NCBI GenBank assembly: GCA_040391535.1 | Contig: JBEBXQ010000138.1 | Location: 1-12,165 of the forward strand | DNA: 12,165 nucleotides | Source: JBEBXQ01 sp040391535 | GTDB lineage: Bacteria; Bacteroidota; Bacteroidia; Cytophagales; Spirosomataceae | Direction of reading: 5' to 3' | In this document: one piece after another, positions 7,420 through 12,165 of the stretch | Layout: every line of letters starts with the position of its first letter | Numbering within the stretch: position 1 is the stretch's first letter | Program-made: the position numbers and the translations under genes | The notes under the pieces: generated by a model | What the model was told of the DNA's origin: nothing | Database searches by the model: none | The model's input: the letters and a program-made list of their open reading frames with translations, nothing else

Positions 7420-7940
7420 GCCAATACAGGGGTTGCTTTATTTTCAACAATCATATTAAAGAAATTATAATCCGTCATGGGTGCATCAGTGATCCCCAGG
7501 TTCCTGCCCATGGTAACAATCTGTCCTCGGTGATAAGTACTGTGATTGAGAGCATGCTGGATAAACTGGTAGCGCGGAAGGTGGCCGCTTATCCAGGGAG
7601 ATAAAAACAGCACCTCTTCTTCCAGTTCAGATGCTGACAATGATGTAACCACCTCCAGGAACCGGGCTGATTTTGTGAGAAAATCTTCAAAAACAGCTTC
7701 TGCATCCAGCTCTTTACTTATCCTTTCCCATTCTTTCTGATGAGACGTACAGGTAATGACATCGCTCCAGAAATCTTCGGTTCCGGCAATATGATCCAAT
7801 GTCATCAAGATTGTCGGAAAACTTGAAGGAACAACGGTTTTAAGTAATTCCGATGGTTTACTCTGTAACCATTCAACGTAAGTCTGATTACTCCACAGGT
7901 TACTCTGTGCATAGTTGATAATAAGTTTTTGCAAGCTCAT
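7416..7940 (-). CDS. DinB/YfiT-like four-helix metal-binding protein
   Basis: The ATG at 7940 gives 174 residues. A longer frame back to a TTG at 8012 would add 24 residues unlike the family and would run through the promoter, so it is rejected. Helical throughout, with the three-histidine metal site of the DinB superfamily: H50 in TLDHIAGTEDFW, then H133 and H137 in HALNHSTYHRGQI. Superfamily members include thiol transferases that use bacillithiol, mycothiol or similar low-molecular-weight thiols, as well as proteins of unknown function. The real activity of this one is not readable. It is coupled by a four-base overlap (ATGA) to the GyrI-like gene, which suggests a shared role in handling small toxic molecules. 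Confidence 0.88.
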   Translation of the reverse strand: MSLQKLIINYAQSNLWSNQTYVEWLQSKPSELLKTVVPSSFPTILMTLDHIAGTEDFWSDVITCTSHQKEWERISKELDAEAVFEDFLTKSARFLEVVTSLSASELEEEVLFLSPWISGHLPRYQFIQHALNHSTYHRGQIVTMGRNLGITDAPMTDYNFFNMIVENKATPVLA

Positions 7941-7966
7941 AACAGATGGTTTTTGATTGATATAAG

Positions 7967-7974
7967 CAAAAATA
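7967..7974 (-). promoter_or_regulatory. -7 promoter element upstream of the DinB-like gene
   Basis: TATTTTTG on the minus strand is an exact TAnnTTTG match ending 26 bases before the ATG at 7940. There is no good TTTG about 19 bases upstream, so the promoter is only partly supported. Its position argues for the shorter DinB start. Confidence 0.45.
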
Positions 7975-8040
7975 CATCCGGTCATTGTCACCCGTATGTC
8001 AGGGGTGGGCAACTAATTTTTATTTTGATTTAAGACAGCA

Positions 8041-8077
8041 CAGGCATAGAAACCCAGGGTTAGGACTTCTATGCCTG
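8041..8077. other. Hairpin between the small lipoprotein and DinB-like genes
   Basis: CAGGCATAGAA (8041-8051) and TTCTATGCCTG (8067-8077) form a perfect 11-bp stem around a 15-base loop. It lies downstream of the small lipoprotein stop (8117) on the minus strand, so it could mark that transcript's end, but neither side has a clear T-run. A second CAGGCA at 8087-8092 can pair with the same TGCCTG arm. Confidence 0.45.
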
Positions 8078-8116
8078 CAGACTTGACAGGCAATAAAATA
8101 ATCAGGAAGTGAATAT

Positions 8117-8389
8117 CTAAAAATCACATGATTCATTCATAAATTCCTCTAAGTCTTTTTTCTGAACGCCTGTGTAGAAAGTCGGACAGCTTTTGAAAAA
8201 ATCTTTTAGCGCATTTTTATAGGTATTACAATTCGCTTCATTTTGCTCTGCCAGAAATACTTCTGCTGCTTTAGACACTTTTTCCGCGTTGGAAGAACAG
8301 GCCATCGGATTACCCGGACCGGAAGAATCTTTACAGCTCATTACCAGGCTGGTGATACTGCAAATAACGAACATCTTTGCAGATCTCAT
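8117..8389 (-). CDS. Small cysteine-rich hypothetical lipoprotein
   Basis: The ATG at 8389 gives a 90-residue precursor: MRSAK, a hydrophobic stretch (MFVICSITSLV), and the lipobox VMSC with C19. Upstream in-frame ATGs at 8449 and 8485 exist, but they would put 20 or more hydrophilic residues before the signal sequence, so the shorter start is preferred. The mature part of about 72 residues contains, besides the lipidated cysteine, four others (in MACSS, NCNTY, KSCP and ESCDF), enough for two disulfides in a small helical domain. I do not recognise the family. Small periplasmic helical Cys-lipoproteins of this sort are frequent in Bacteroidota and mostly uncharacterised. There is a gap of 176 bases to the Kelch gene upstream, and no convincing promoter was found in it. 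Confidence 0.7.
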   Translation of the reverse strand: MRSAKMFVICSITSLVMSCKDSSGPGNPMACSSNAEKVSKAAEVFLAEQNEANCNTYKNALKDFFKSCPTFYTGVQKKDLEEFMNESCDF

Positions 8390-8565
8390 TTTAAAATCGG
8401 AATCGCTGCTATTGAGTACGGAACTGACAGCATTCAGGAACTTTTTCATGTTGATATGGATAATTGTTTCTACAATATTAAACAATCCATTTCAACGCAA
8501 AAGCCTCCGGAAGACTACATTTATTAAACGGTAACTCTGGCAGACTAAACCCCGGTTCCGGCTGA

Positions 8566-9552
8566 TTATCTGACCAGGATTTCCATTGAATTCAATTCCG
8601 GTCCGCCACCTCTGTTAGCTGATCCGGCCACGATATAAACCTTTCCGTTCAGCAATACCGCCTGGGTTCCGTGCCTTCCCTGAAGAAGCGGCATTAAGGT
8701 TTCCCATTTACCCGTTTTGGGATTAAAAGCCTCTACCTCACGGTGGGCCGGCTCCTGTTTATCACTTTCCCCGCCTATGACAAGTACTTTCTTACCGAAC
8801 GCAATAGTGGTGGTTCCTGCACGGTGTGTGGGCAGGTTCTGCGCCGGTTCAACTGTAGTCCACTTCCCGGTTTTGAAATCATAGATATCCAATTCACCTA
8901 CCGTCAGGTTCATGAATTCTTTGGTTTTGGCCGAAGAACGTCTTCCGCCGGCTACATACAATTTATCATCAACGACAGTAACCTGAAAATGATCCCGTGC
9001 ACGGGGCGCGTCAGGCAGCTTTGTCCATGTAGTGGTTTTGGGATCAAACTCATCAAACCAGGTCACATGCCCGTCCCAGTGCCCGTCCTGTATGCCGCAT
9101 ACCAGATAAATCTTATTTCGGTATTCAAAAACACCTGACGCCCCTCTCAGACGATCCGCCGGTATTTCCGGACCGGTCCGCCATTCGTCTTTTACGGGAT
9201 TATAAATCTGAATATGAGTCAATGGCTTTTCATGGGGAAAGCCCCCTGTAAAACCTCCCAGTATATAAATTTCATTATTATACGTAACAGCCTGAAAGTG
9301 ATGCATTTCAAGGGAAGGCTTAGCTTTGGGCACCCAGGTTTCGGTTTTGGGATCATATTCATCTACTCCTCTTTCTCCCCTTCCGCCGATCAGGTACAAT
9401 TTACCATTGGCTGCCGCCATGCCATTCTCATGGCGTTCCGCAGGCAGGCTCATGGGCTCCGCAGGTGTCCAGACCTGGGCATCAGCAGTATTCCCTGCAA
9501 TTAACAACACAGAACCCAATGCCCCGAATAGATATGTAAAGGATAAATTCAT
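8566..9552 (-). CDS. Secreted Kelch-repeat beta-propeller protein
   Basis: 328 residues. A signal peptide (hydrophobic core at about 5-20, cleavage at NTADA before Q26) sends it to the periplasm or beyond. There is no lipobox or sorting domain. Six Kelch repeats of about 47-55 residues follow, each with a beta strand ending in a di-glycine-like turn and later a Tyr/Phe-(N/D)-P-K-T...W strand: KLYLIGG (51-57), EIYILGG (94-100), KIYLVCG (147-153, one Gly replaced by Cys), KLYVAGG (197-203), KVLVIGG (255-261) and KVYIVAG (304-310). They should close into a six-bladed propeller. No catalytic residues are evident, so it is more likely a binding protein. Sialate mutarotase-type enzymes share the fold, but nothing in the neighbourhood points to sialic acid use. 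It appears to be a single-gene transcript. Confidence 0.88.
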   Translation of the reverse strand: MNLSFTYLFGALGSVLLIAGNTADAQVWTPAEPMSLPAERHENGMAAANGKLYLIGGRGERGVDEYDPKTETWVPKAKPSLEMHHFQAVTYNNEIYILGGFTGGFPHEKPLTHIQIYNPVKDEWRTGPEIPADRLRGASGVFEYRNKIYLVCGIQDGHWDGHVTWFDEFDPKTTTWTKLPDAPRARDHFQVTVVDDKLYVAGGRRSSAKTKEFMNLTVGELDIYDFKTGKWTTVEPAQNLPTHRAGTTTIAFGKKVLVIGGESDKQEPAHREVEAFNPKTGKWETLMPLLQGRHGTQAVLLNGKVYIVAGSANRGGGPELNSMEILVR

Positions 9553-9598
9553 AGATTAAAAAGATTGATGGCCAACTGATTTTATTACAGGAAAGATA

Positions 9599-9606
9599 CA
9601 AAAATA
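9599..9606 (-). promoter_or_regulatory. -7 promoter element upstream of the Kelch gene
   Basis: TATTTTTG on the minus strand matches TAnnTTTG exactly and ends 46 bases before the ATG at 9552. The -33 partner is poor (only CTG at about the right distance). Confidence 0.4.
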
Positions 9607-9758
9607 AGAGGTTAAATACTATCGATCAGGATCCGGTCATTTTTATGCTACGAAGATCGAAGAACTAAAACCCCTGGTTGACTGGATGTTGCTTTTGTCT
9701 ATACGATTTTCCATCCTGCCTGACATCCTGATTTTTTCCGGAAAGTTTTTCAATTGTT

Positions 9759-9789
9759 TTTGCAACAATGTAACATTTACATATATTTG
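9759..9789 (+). promoter_or_regulatory. Promoter of the DUF4625 lipoprotein gene
   Basis: TTTG at 9759-9762 and TATATTTG at 9782-9789 are exact matches to the Bacteroidota -33 and -7 elements, separated by 19 bases. Transcription should start near 9796, giving a leader of about 25 bases. It is the best promoter in the window. Both elements lie inside the repeated motif described separately. Confidence 0.75.
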
Positions 9790-9801
9790 CAACAATGATG
9801 C
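9759..9801 (+). promoter_or_regulatory. Two tandem putative operators (TTTGCAACAATG) on the DUF4625 promoter
   Basis: TTTGCAACAATG occurs at 9759-9770 and again at 9786-9797, 27 bases apart. Each continues into an imperfect palindrome: TGCAACAATGATGCA (9788-9802 region) pairs at six of seven positions around its centre, and TGCAACAATGTAACA (9761-9775) at five of seven. One copy covers the -33 element and the other the -7 element, the arrangement expected for a dimeric repressor that blocks RNA polymerase. A Fur/Zur-type metalloregulator is a reasonable guess given the histidine-rich product, but the regulator is not in the window. Confidence 0.6.
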
Positions 9802-9820
9802 ATAAATTAAAATTATCAAA

Positions 9821-10666
9821 ATGACAAAAAGACACATTTCCGCGTTATTGCTGCTCACTTCATTCTGGTTTGTTGCCTGCGATCCTGACAATGAAGACCC
9901 GATTGACATCAGTGCACCAGTCATTGAAGTAGAAGATCCTGAAAACGGTGAAACCTTTCCCGCGGGTGGAGCTATTCCGGCTCACATCGAATTTAAGGAC
10001 GAGGTAGCACTGGCATCTGCCAACATCAACATCCACAGTTCGGCTGACGGACACGGGCATGGCCGTGTACTGATTACACCTTTCAGTTTTAACAAGAATT
10101 ACACCCTCAACGGGAGAGAAGCAGAAATAAGAGAAGATATTCCCATCAATGCCGATGCGACTGCTGGTCCTTATCATTTCATTGTAATGGCTATTGACGC
10201 TCAGGGGAATTCTACTTCTTTTGACAACGGCTCCAATAAAGAGGTGGAAATCTGGATTTCTCATCCTGACATGGCCAAAGTGGTTTATAAAAATGCGTCA
10301 GGTAACATTACCGATCATTATCACGGAGAAGCCGGTAAAGCACTGAATTTCTATGGTGATATTACGGCTAATGCCACTAAAATTGAAAGTATTGTGGTCA
10401 GAGTTACAACAGAAGACGGTGATGGTCATGACCATGATCACAGGATAGCCTCAGAGGTGTTTTATGAAAAAACCTTTGATTACAGCACTCCGATAGCATC
10501 CGTTTCTATTGACAAATTATTGCAGAACGAACAGATTACGATTAGCAATGAAATGATTCAAAGAGCCGGAGACGATGATATTGAGCTGGTGATTATTGTA
10601 AAAGATCAGGCTGGCCATATCGCCCGTTATACAGCAGAAATAGCCTTTGGTGATCATGATCATTAA
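9821..10666 (+). CDS. Histidine-rich DUF4625 lipoprotein
   Basis: 281 residues. A short signal (MTKRH, then a Leu-rich core) ends in the lipobox FVAC with C20, so it is a lipoprotein. Two Ig/cadherin-like beta domains follow, about 32-146 (starting SAPVIEVEDPENGETFPAGG, ending at HFIVMAIDAQGNS) and about 148-276 (ending LVIIVKDQAGHIARY), which is the build of DUF4625 proteins. Histidines cluster in loops: DGHGHG (77-81), DHYHGE (165-170), DGDGHDHDHR (199-208) and the C-terminal GDHDH. Together with acidic residues these look like metal-binding loops, plausibly for zinc, copper or iron. DUF4625 genes often occur with TonB-dependent receptors, but none is adjacent here. The gene is a single-gene unit with a strong, apparently repressed promoter and its own terminator. 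Family assignment is good. Metal binding is inference. Confidence 0.88.
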   Translation: MTKRHISALLLLTSFWFVACDPDNEDPIDISAPVIEVEDPENGETFPAGGAIPAHIEFKDEVALASANINIHSSADGHGHGRVLITPFSFNKNYTLNGREAEIREDIPINADATAGPYHFIVMAIDAQGNSTSFDNGSNKEVEIWISHPDMAKVVYKNASGNITDHYHGEAGKALNFYGDITANATKIESIVVRVTTEDGDGHDHDHRIASEVFYEKTFDYSTPIASVSIDKLLQNEQITISNEMIQRAGDDDIELVIIVKDQAGHIARYTAEIAFGDHDH

Positions 10667-10689
10667 TTACTACTGATAATATCATCATC

Positions 10690-10723
10690 TGACAGCCCTG
10701 CAATTCATATCACAGGGCTGTTA
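10690..10723 (+). terminator. Likely terminator after the DUF4625 gene
   Basis: ACAGCCCTG (10692-10700) and CAGGGCTGT (10713-10721) form a perfect 9-bp GC-rich stem, extended by a G-U and a T-A pair, around a 12-base loop. It lies 24 bases after the stop codon. The T-run is short (TTAAG), so it may terminate imperfectly. Confidence 0.6.
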
Positions 10724-10735
10724 AGCAAACAAGTT

Positions 10736-10768
10736 CTATCCTTATCCCGGCAGGCGGGATAAGGATAG
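10736..10768. repeat. Perfect 14-bp palindromic hairpin
   Basis: CTATCCTTATCCCG (10736-10749) and CGGGATAAGGATAG (10755-10768) pair without mismatch around the loop GCAGG. It follows, on the minus strand, five bases after the stop of the gene remnant at 10773-10928, where a terminator would be expected, but no T-run follows. It could equally be a REP-like extragenic palindrome. Confidence 0.65.
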
Positions 10769-10772
10769 CCAG

Positions 10773-10928
10773 TTAATGGACCTTCCGTTGAAATTCTGTA
10801 TATAGGGAGCGGCTTTTCAGATCAATATTTTCATTCAATACATAGCCGGCAGGAGTATCAGGATTTTCTGAGAAAATCCGAGAGGAGTATGATGAAAAAT
10901 ACTTGTTTGCCTTGCCGGACTGATCATG
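10773..10928 (-). pseudogene. Possible 3' remnant of a minus-strand gene
   Basis: An open minus-strand frame of 51 codons ends in TAA at 10773-10775 and is bounded upstream by TGA at 10929-10931, where a hairpin repeat begins. It contains no ATG. The product (including FSENPDTPAGYVLNENIDL and SLYTEFQRKVH at the end) has a protein-like, non-repetitive composition, and a strong hairpin lies just past its stop, as at a real gene end. I do not recognise the family. The interpretation is that the 5' part was lost, perhaps when the adjoining repeat arrived. A chance open frame of this length is also possible. A symmetrical stretch inside it (GGATTTTC-TGA-GAAAATCC, 10861-10879) also reads as a hairpin. 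Confidence 0.3.
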
Positions 10929-10997
10929 TCACCCCTTTCGGGGTTTTAACCCATAATAGCTATTTATCTTCCTATAATCATTTCAGCCCTTCGGGCT
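10920..10997 (-). repeat. Hairpin-bearing intergenic repeat, copy A
   Basis: Contains two short hairpins, ACCCC-TTTC-GGGGT (10931-10944) and AGCCC-TTC-GGGCT (10985-10997). Read on the minus strand it carries the ordered blocks GAAGGGCTGAAATGATTATAG, GGAAGATAA and GAAAGGGGTGACATGATCAG. The same blocks occur in the same order in copy B on the plus strand. Each copy is itself two loose direct repeats of GAA(A)GGG-TGA-AT-GAT. It is flanked by the 8-bp inverted pair TGCCGGAC (10913-10920) and GTCCGGCA (11011-11018). It looks like a REP-like non-coding element. Confidence 0.6.
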
Positions 10998-11113
10998 TTG
11001 TCTGACGCCTGTCCGGCATTATCCTGATTTATTCTATAGTACAATTGTTGGTCAACTTACCGTTTCCCATCAACAATAAAAAATATTCAGCTGTAAAGCG
11101 ATGCTATTAGCTT

Positions 11114-11155
11114 TATCCGGGATTTCCTATCCGGGATTTCCAATCCGGAATTGAC
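11114..11155. repeat. 14-base tandem repeat
   Basis: TATCCGGGATTTCC is present twice without change (11114-11127 and 11128-11141) and a third, diverged unit follows (AATCCGGAATTGAC, 11142-11155). It lies in the AT-rich spacer between the two inverted repeat copies. Confidence 0.75.
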
Positions 11156-11166
11156 GTTAATCAATA

Positions 11167-11243
11167 ATCCAGAAGGGATGACAGGATTATAGAAAACAAC
11201 AGGAAGATAACATTCATCAAAACTGAAAGGGTGAAATTTTCAG
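11167..11243 (+). repeat. Hairpin-bearing intergenic repeat, copy B (inverted relative to copy A)
   Basis: Plus-strand blocks GAAGGGATGACAGGATTATAG (from 11172), GGAAGATAA (11202-11210) and GAAAGGGTGAAATTTTCAG (11225-11243) match those of copy A in order and spacing, apart from small insertions. The hairpin arms are degraded here (ATCC-AGAAG-GGAT and the imperfect ACT-GAAA-GGGT), so copy B appears older or less constrained. Confidence 0.55.
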
Positions 11244-11319
11244 ATGGTAAGCTTATAACGGACTGACAGTAAGATCGTGGTGATAAATCAGTTGGTCACA
11301 GCTTTTCTTTTACAAAAAT

Positions 11320-11344
11320 GCGTTAGATAAACAGAGCGTTAGAT
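11320..11344. repeat. 9-base direct repeat GCGTTAGAT upstream of the flavin reductase gene
   Basis: GCGTTAGAT occurs at 11320-11328 and 11336-11344, 16 bases apart, about 80-110 bases before the ATG. The core GTTAGAT fits the generic GTTRRRY pattern of integron attC ends, but no paired RYYYAAC partner or hairpin could be shown. It could also be a binding site for a regulator, since it touches the putative -33 element. Confidence 0.5.
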
Positions 11345-11372
11345 TTGTTAAACTTTTTGTAGATTAGTTTCG
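11344..11372 (+). promoter_or_regulatory. Candidate promoter of the flavin reductase gene
   Basis: TTTG at 11344-11347 is followed after 17 bases by TAGTTTCG (11365-11372), which matches TAnnTTTG except for one base. The leader would be about 48 bases long. Confidence 0.4.
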
Positions 11373-11427
11373 CGCAAGCCTTTAGCGACCTGCCCCAAAC
11401 GGAAATACAAAACATAAAGAATAGAAA

Positions 11428-12153
11428 ATGGGAATAATTGACAATCTTCTTAAACGATATGCAGGACAAGCAATAATAGAACATAAAACAAAACTCTCAG
11501 AAGCTGCATATCATATCCGCATACAAGACGACAACATTAAAAAAGCGGACTTTGTGCCGGGATATTTTTTGCGTTTGGGTGTTGGTATAGGTATCAGCGA
11601 AACATCATTAAAAGACAAAGTCAGAAGTTACAGTGTCTGGGACATTGACAAATCAAAAGGAACGCTTGACCTTGCAATAGCGACACACAGCAACGGAATC
11701 GGAGCGAATTGGATCAATAAATGTGAAACAGGAAACGAAGTAGCATTTGTGTGGAAGAAAGGAAATTTTGTTTTAGACAATAATGCTGACAGTTATCTTA
11801 TGATTGGCGACTTGTCTGCGCTATCTCATCTTTACATCATCAACCGGAATCTGCCGAAGGACAAAAAAGTTGAAAGTATTTTATACAGTGAAAAACTAAA
11901 CGAACTTTTCACTGACATTGATGGAACAACCCCTTTTCACTTCTATGAAATGCCTCAGAATCCTTATGACGAAATTGTTCGTAAGATAAATGAAATTGTT
12001 CCCGATATGACCGGCCGTAAAATAGTTTATATCGCTGGCGACAGTAGAATTTGTGTAGCGTTAAACCTGTTTTTCAGACGAGAATTGAATTGGGATACTA
12101 AACAAATAAAGACAAAACCATTTTGGAACCCGGAGAAAAAAGGACTTGAATAA
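11428..12153 (+). CDS. Siderophore-interacting-protein-like FAD-binding reductase
   Basis: 241 residues, cytoplasmic. It has the two-domain build of the ferredoxin-reductase-like SIP family. An N-terminal flavin-binding barrel (about 10-115) carries RSYSVW (66-71, the R-x-Y-S flavin motif) and GIGANW (90-95, matching the G-x-G-x-x-W phosphate loop). A C-terminal nucleotide-binding domain has MIGDLSALSHL (125-135) and YIAGDSR (201-207), ending in KTKPFWNPEKKG, equivalent to the family's final YW-x-G segment. Family members reduce ferric siderophores with NAD(P)H to release iron, but some have other partners. The start at 11428 gives the full barrel. Its base composition is more AT-rich than the housekeeping genes (about 38% GC in the stretch I counted against about 45% in enolase), and it follows a repeat-filled region, so acquisition by transfer is plausible. 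The window ends 12 bases after the stop. Confidence 0.88.
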   Translation: MGIIDNLLKRYAGQAIIEHKTKLSEAAYHIRIQDDNIKKADFVPGYFLRLGVGIGISETSLKDKVRSYSVWDIDKSKGTLDLAIATHSNGIGANWINKCETGNEVAFVWKKGNFVLDNNADSYLMIGDLSALSHLYIINRNLPKDKKVESILYSEKLNELFTDIDGTTPFHFYEMPQNPYDEIVRKINEIVPDMTGRKIVYIAGDSRICVALNLFFRRELNWDTKQIKTKPFWNPEKKGLE

Positions 12154-12165
12154 ATGCCCGAACCA

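Noticed and set aside
7941..8012. TTG start extending the DinB-like protein by 24 residues
   Set aside because: The added residues are unlike the family and would include the -7 promoter element at 7967-7974. The ATG at 7940 begins the usual first helix.
9643..9924. Minus-strand open frame across the DUF4625 promoter
   Set aside because: It overlaps the promoter, operators and signal peptide of a well-supported plus-strand gene and shows no domain or start context.
10931..10997. The two small CCCC/GGGG and GCCC/GGGC hairpins as dedicated gene terminators
   Set aside because: They resemble terminators, but no intact gene ends next to them and they recur within a repeat family, so they are reported as parts of the repeat.
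11320..11344. GCGTTAGAT pair as a proven integron attC site
   Set aside because: Only the short GTTRRRY-like end is seen. There is no complementary RYYYAAC partner, no hairpin and no integrase in the window. Kept only as a hypothesis.
1..12165. CRISPR array, tRNA/rRNA genes, phage or toxin-antitoxin system
   Set aside because: No regularly spaced repeats, no cloverleaf or rRNA-like stretches, and no matching gene pairs were found. The only tightly coupled small-gene pair (DinB and GyrI-like) belongs to families not typical of toxin-antitoxin modules.

Overview
The window is a stretch of Bacteroidota chromosome. The evidence is the promoter type (a TAnnTTTG -7 element, sometimes with TTTG about 19-20 bases upstream), the weak Shine-Dalgarno signals, the many short secreted lipoproteins, and families such as DUF4625, DinB and GyrI-like proteins that are common in that phylum. 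I cannot settle the genus. No tRNA, rRNA, CRISPR array, complete insertion sequence or phage gene is visible.

Region 1 (1-5886, minus strand) is mostly housekeeping. Reading in the direction of transcription it runs enolase (eno), an FtsB/DivIC-like division protein, a low-molecular-weight protein tyrosine phosphatase, phosphoglycerate mutase (gpmI), an unknown lipoprotein, and then a secreted M28 metallopeptidase that has its own promoter and runs off the left edge. Eno and GpmI catalyse consecutive steps of lower glycolysis. The division gene and the phosphatase gene abut with no gap, gpmI and the lipoprotein gene are one base apart, and eno is separated from the rest by two RNA hairpins.

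Region 2 (5887-9552) starts with a divergent plus-strand gene for an exported rhodanese-thioredoxin fusion. It ends at a strong bidirectional terminator that faces a minus-strand pair, DinB-like then GyrI-like, overlapping by ATGA. Further right are a small cysteine-rich lipoprotein and a secreted six-blade Kelch propeller, both on the minus strand.

Region 3 (9553-10666) carries a plus-strand, histidine-rich DUF4625 lipoprotein. Its promoter is the best regulatory signal in the window: a twice-repeated TTTGCAACAATG motif lies exactly on the -33 and -7 elements, suggesting a repressor, possibly metal-responsive.

Region 4 (10667-11427) is about 760 bases without an intact gene. It holds a terminator, a perfect 14-bp hairpin, what looks like the 3' remnant of a minus-strand gene, an inverted pair of hairpin-bearing repeats, a 14-base tandem repeat and a 9-base direct repeat. 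It is followed by an AT-richer gene for a siderophore-interacting-protein-like flavin reductase at the right edge, which may be an acquired gene.

I see no clear new multi-gene system. The items most worth a second look are the operator and His-rich lipoprotein pair, the repeat-filled region 4, and the eno-ftsB hairpins.
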